Shown here piece by piece: positions 62,755 through 64,000 of a stretch of 64,000 nt of DNA. A program made the position numbers and the translations under genes. This DNA is from Hymenobacter lapidiphilus. Its GTDB lineage: Bacteria > Bacteroidota > Bacteroidia > Cytophagales > Hymenobacteraceae. Numbering within the stretch: the stretch's first letter is position 1; each line of letters starts with the position of its first letter. The stretch lies in the NCBI RefSeq assembly GCF_013377885.1, contig NZ_JABKAU010000001.1:183978-247977 (forward strand), read 5' to 3'. Under the pieces are notes generated by a model, which did no database searches, was not told where the DNA came from, and was given only the letters and a program-made list of their open reading frames with translations.

Positions 62755-64000
62755 AGCTGCTGACTGCTACCAACCGCTATTACGGGCTGCTGGCCGGCCT
62801 GCTCTTCAGCATTGGGAGCGGGCTGCTGTACTTTGGGGTGCTGTGGGCGTTGCAGGGCGAGGTGGAGGAGCGGCTGTTTCAGCAGCGCGACTACCTGCGG
62901 CGGGAAGTGCAGCGCACGGGCCGGCTGCCGGGCACGCCCTTTGAGGGCCGGATGCAGCTGAGCACCACGCCCCAGCCCGAAGTACTGCGCGACGTGCTGC
63001 TGCTGGAACCGCTGGAAAACGAGCTGGAGCCCTACCGCCAGCTCACGTTTCGGCTGCCGCTGAACGGGCAGACGCAGTGGGTGTCGCTGAGCAAGTCGCT
63101 GCTGGAAACCGAGGACGTGCGCCGCCTGGTTATGTGGCTGCTGCTGGGGGTACTGGGGGCGTTGCTGGGAAGCATGGTACTGCTCAACCGCTGGCTGTCG
63201 CGCCGCCTCTGGGCGCCGTTTGAGCACACGTTGCACCAGTTGCGGGGCTACGATGTGCAGCAGCACCAGGTACTACAGCTGCCCGACACGCGCATCGAGG
63301 AATTCACCCAGCTCAACCACACGCTCACGCACCTGAGCGAACGGGTAGCGGCCGATTACGCCATACTCAAGGAGTTCACCGAAAACGCGGCCCACGAAAC
63401 CCGCACCCCGCTGGCCATTATGCAGGCCAAGCTGGAGCAGCTGCTGCAGCTGCCCGACCTACCCGCAGCCGCTGGTCCGCTGGTGGCCGACCTCTACGCC
63501 GCCGTACAGCGCCTGGCCCGCCTGCACCAGGCCCTGACGCTGCTCAGCAAAATCGAGAACCAGCAGTTTGCCGTTGCCCAACCGGTGCCATTGGCTGGGC
63601 TGCTGCGCGAGAAGCTGAGCCAGCTGGAGGCATTTGTGGAGGAGAAGCAGCTGCAGCTCGACGTGCAGCTCAGCGCTGCCCCCGTGCTCTTACTGCATCC
63701 GGCCCTGGCCGATTCGCTGCTCAGCAATCTGCTGCACAACGCCATCCGGCACAACCAGCCAGGCGGCCTGTTGCGGGTGCAGCTAAGCGCCACCGAGCTG
63801 GTTATCAGCAATACCGGGGCGGCGCTGGCAGCCGGGCAGCATCCGGAGGCGTTCTTCGAGCGGTTCCGCAAGCACAATGCCGCCTCCGATTCGCCCGGCC
63901 TGGGCCTGTCCATTGTGCAGAGCATCGCAGCCTTCTACGGCTTCGAGGTCCGCTATGAATACGCTCCCGACCAAGCCCTGCACACGTTACGAGTGGTGTT
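62751..64000 (+). CDS. Sensor histidine kinase (cut by window end)
   Basis: The ATG at 62751 overlaps the response regulator stop (ATGA). About 416 residues are seen and no stop before 64000. Two membrane helices (about 12-34 and 122-145) flank a periplasmic domain of about 90 residues. A linker follows, then the H box AAHETRTPLAI (His near 217), N box LLSNLLHNAIRHNQ (about 325-338) and the G-box SPGLGLSIVQSI. It is the cognate kinase of the adjacent OmpR-type regulator, and both are likely on one transcript. Confidence 0.92.
   Translation, partial: MKLLTATNRYYGLLAGLLFSIGSGLLYFGVLWALQGEVEERLFQQRDYLRREVQRTGRLPGTPFEGRMQLSTTPQPEVLRDVLLLEPLENELEPYRQLTFRLPLNGQTQWVSLSKSLLETEDVRRLVMWLLLGVLGALLGSMVLLNRWLSRRLWAPFEHTLHQLRGYDVQQHQVLQLPDTRIEEFTQLNHTLTHLSERVAADYAILKEFTENAAHETRTPLAIMQAKLEQLLQLPDLPAAAGPLVADLYAAVQRLARLHQALTLLSKIENQQFAVAQPVPLAGLLREKLSQLEAFVEEKQLQLDVQLSAAPVLLLHPALADSLLSNLLHNAIRHNQPGGLLRVQLSATELVISNTGAALAAGQHPEAFFERFRKHNAASDSPGLGLSIVQSIAAFYGFEVRYEYAPDQALHTLRVV

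Overview
The window reads as a high-GC chromosome segment of a Bacteroidota bacterium, most likely Hymenobacter or a close relative in Cytophagales (inference). The signs are a gene-dense GC-rich layout, promoter boxes of the Bacteroidota type (a -33 TTG and a -7 TAnnTTTG), a PorE-like outer-membrane protein of the type IX secretion kind, TlpA-like and DUF2911 secreted proteins, and many TTG/GTG starts. No tRNA, rRNA, CRISPR array or complete mobile element was seen.

Layout. 1-16.4 kb is mostly housekeeping: fabH, a DtxR-type regulator, mnmE, an aldo/keto reductase, gltA, two small secreted paralogues, a TPR/propeller/OmpA protein, queE, folD, lepA, a GlcG/HbpS-like protein and a glutathione-independent formaldehyde dehydrogenase. 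16.5-20 kb is the fused B12-dependent acyl-CoA mutase icmF, which carries an in-frame inserted hairpin repeat. 20.1-22.8 kb is a small accessory island: an AT-rich orphan gene, a HigB/HigA-type toxin-antitoxin pair and a MntA/HepT pair, with a copy of one roughly 100-125 bp GC-rich repeat, always in the same orientation, in every gap. 22.8-31.6 kb holds a penicillin-binding transpeptidase, a small OmpA-like protein, a secreted Pro-Val repeat protein, a 45-residue small gene with a palindrome at its promoter, an FKBP, Kup and a CNNM/CorC-type protein. 31.9-38.1 kb is a metal block: a Zn/Cd-type P-type ATPase with a separate metal-binding protein, facing a Cu(I) ATPase with a cupredoxin and a thioredoxin-like protein. 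38.3-44.9 kb is a signalling block: a TPR histidine kinase with degenerate catalytic boxes, a CheB-CheR-PAS fusion and a PAS/HisKA_3 kinase. 45-53.5 kb holds the gpsA operon, a TolC plus adaptor pair, sdaAB, kynA and a DUF2911 lipoprotein. 53.7-64 kb holds a cobalamin riboswitch ahead of an acyl-CoA thioesterase gene, an FAD oxidoreductase, a GNAT, a decayed IS3-family element, an LpxR-like protein, an SDR, a TlpA-like protein, a CoA-binding protein and a response regulator/histidine kinase pair cut by the window end.

The most striking non-coding feature is the density of long, nearly perfect inverted repeats in intergenic space. At least three families recur (around 51.6, 52.8 and 56.2 kb; 15.5 and 31.8 kb; 40.3 and 42.8 kb). 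Two genes, kynA and the cheB-cheR fusion, are each bracketed by a same-family pair. Two B12-linked elements (icmF and the riboswitch) suggest that acyl-CoA metabolism here depends on cobalamin supply.
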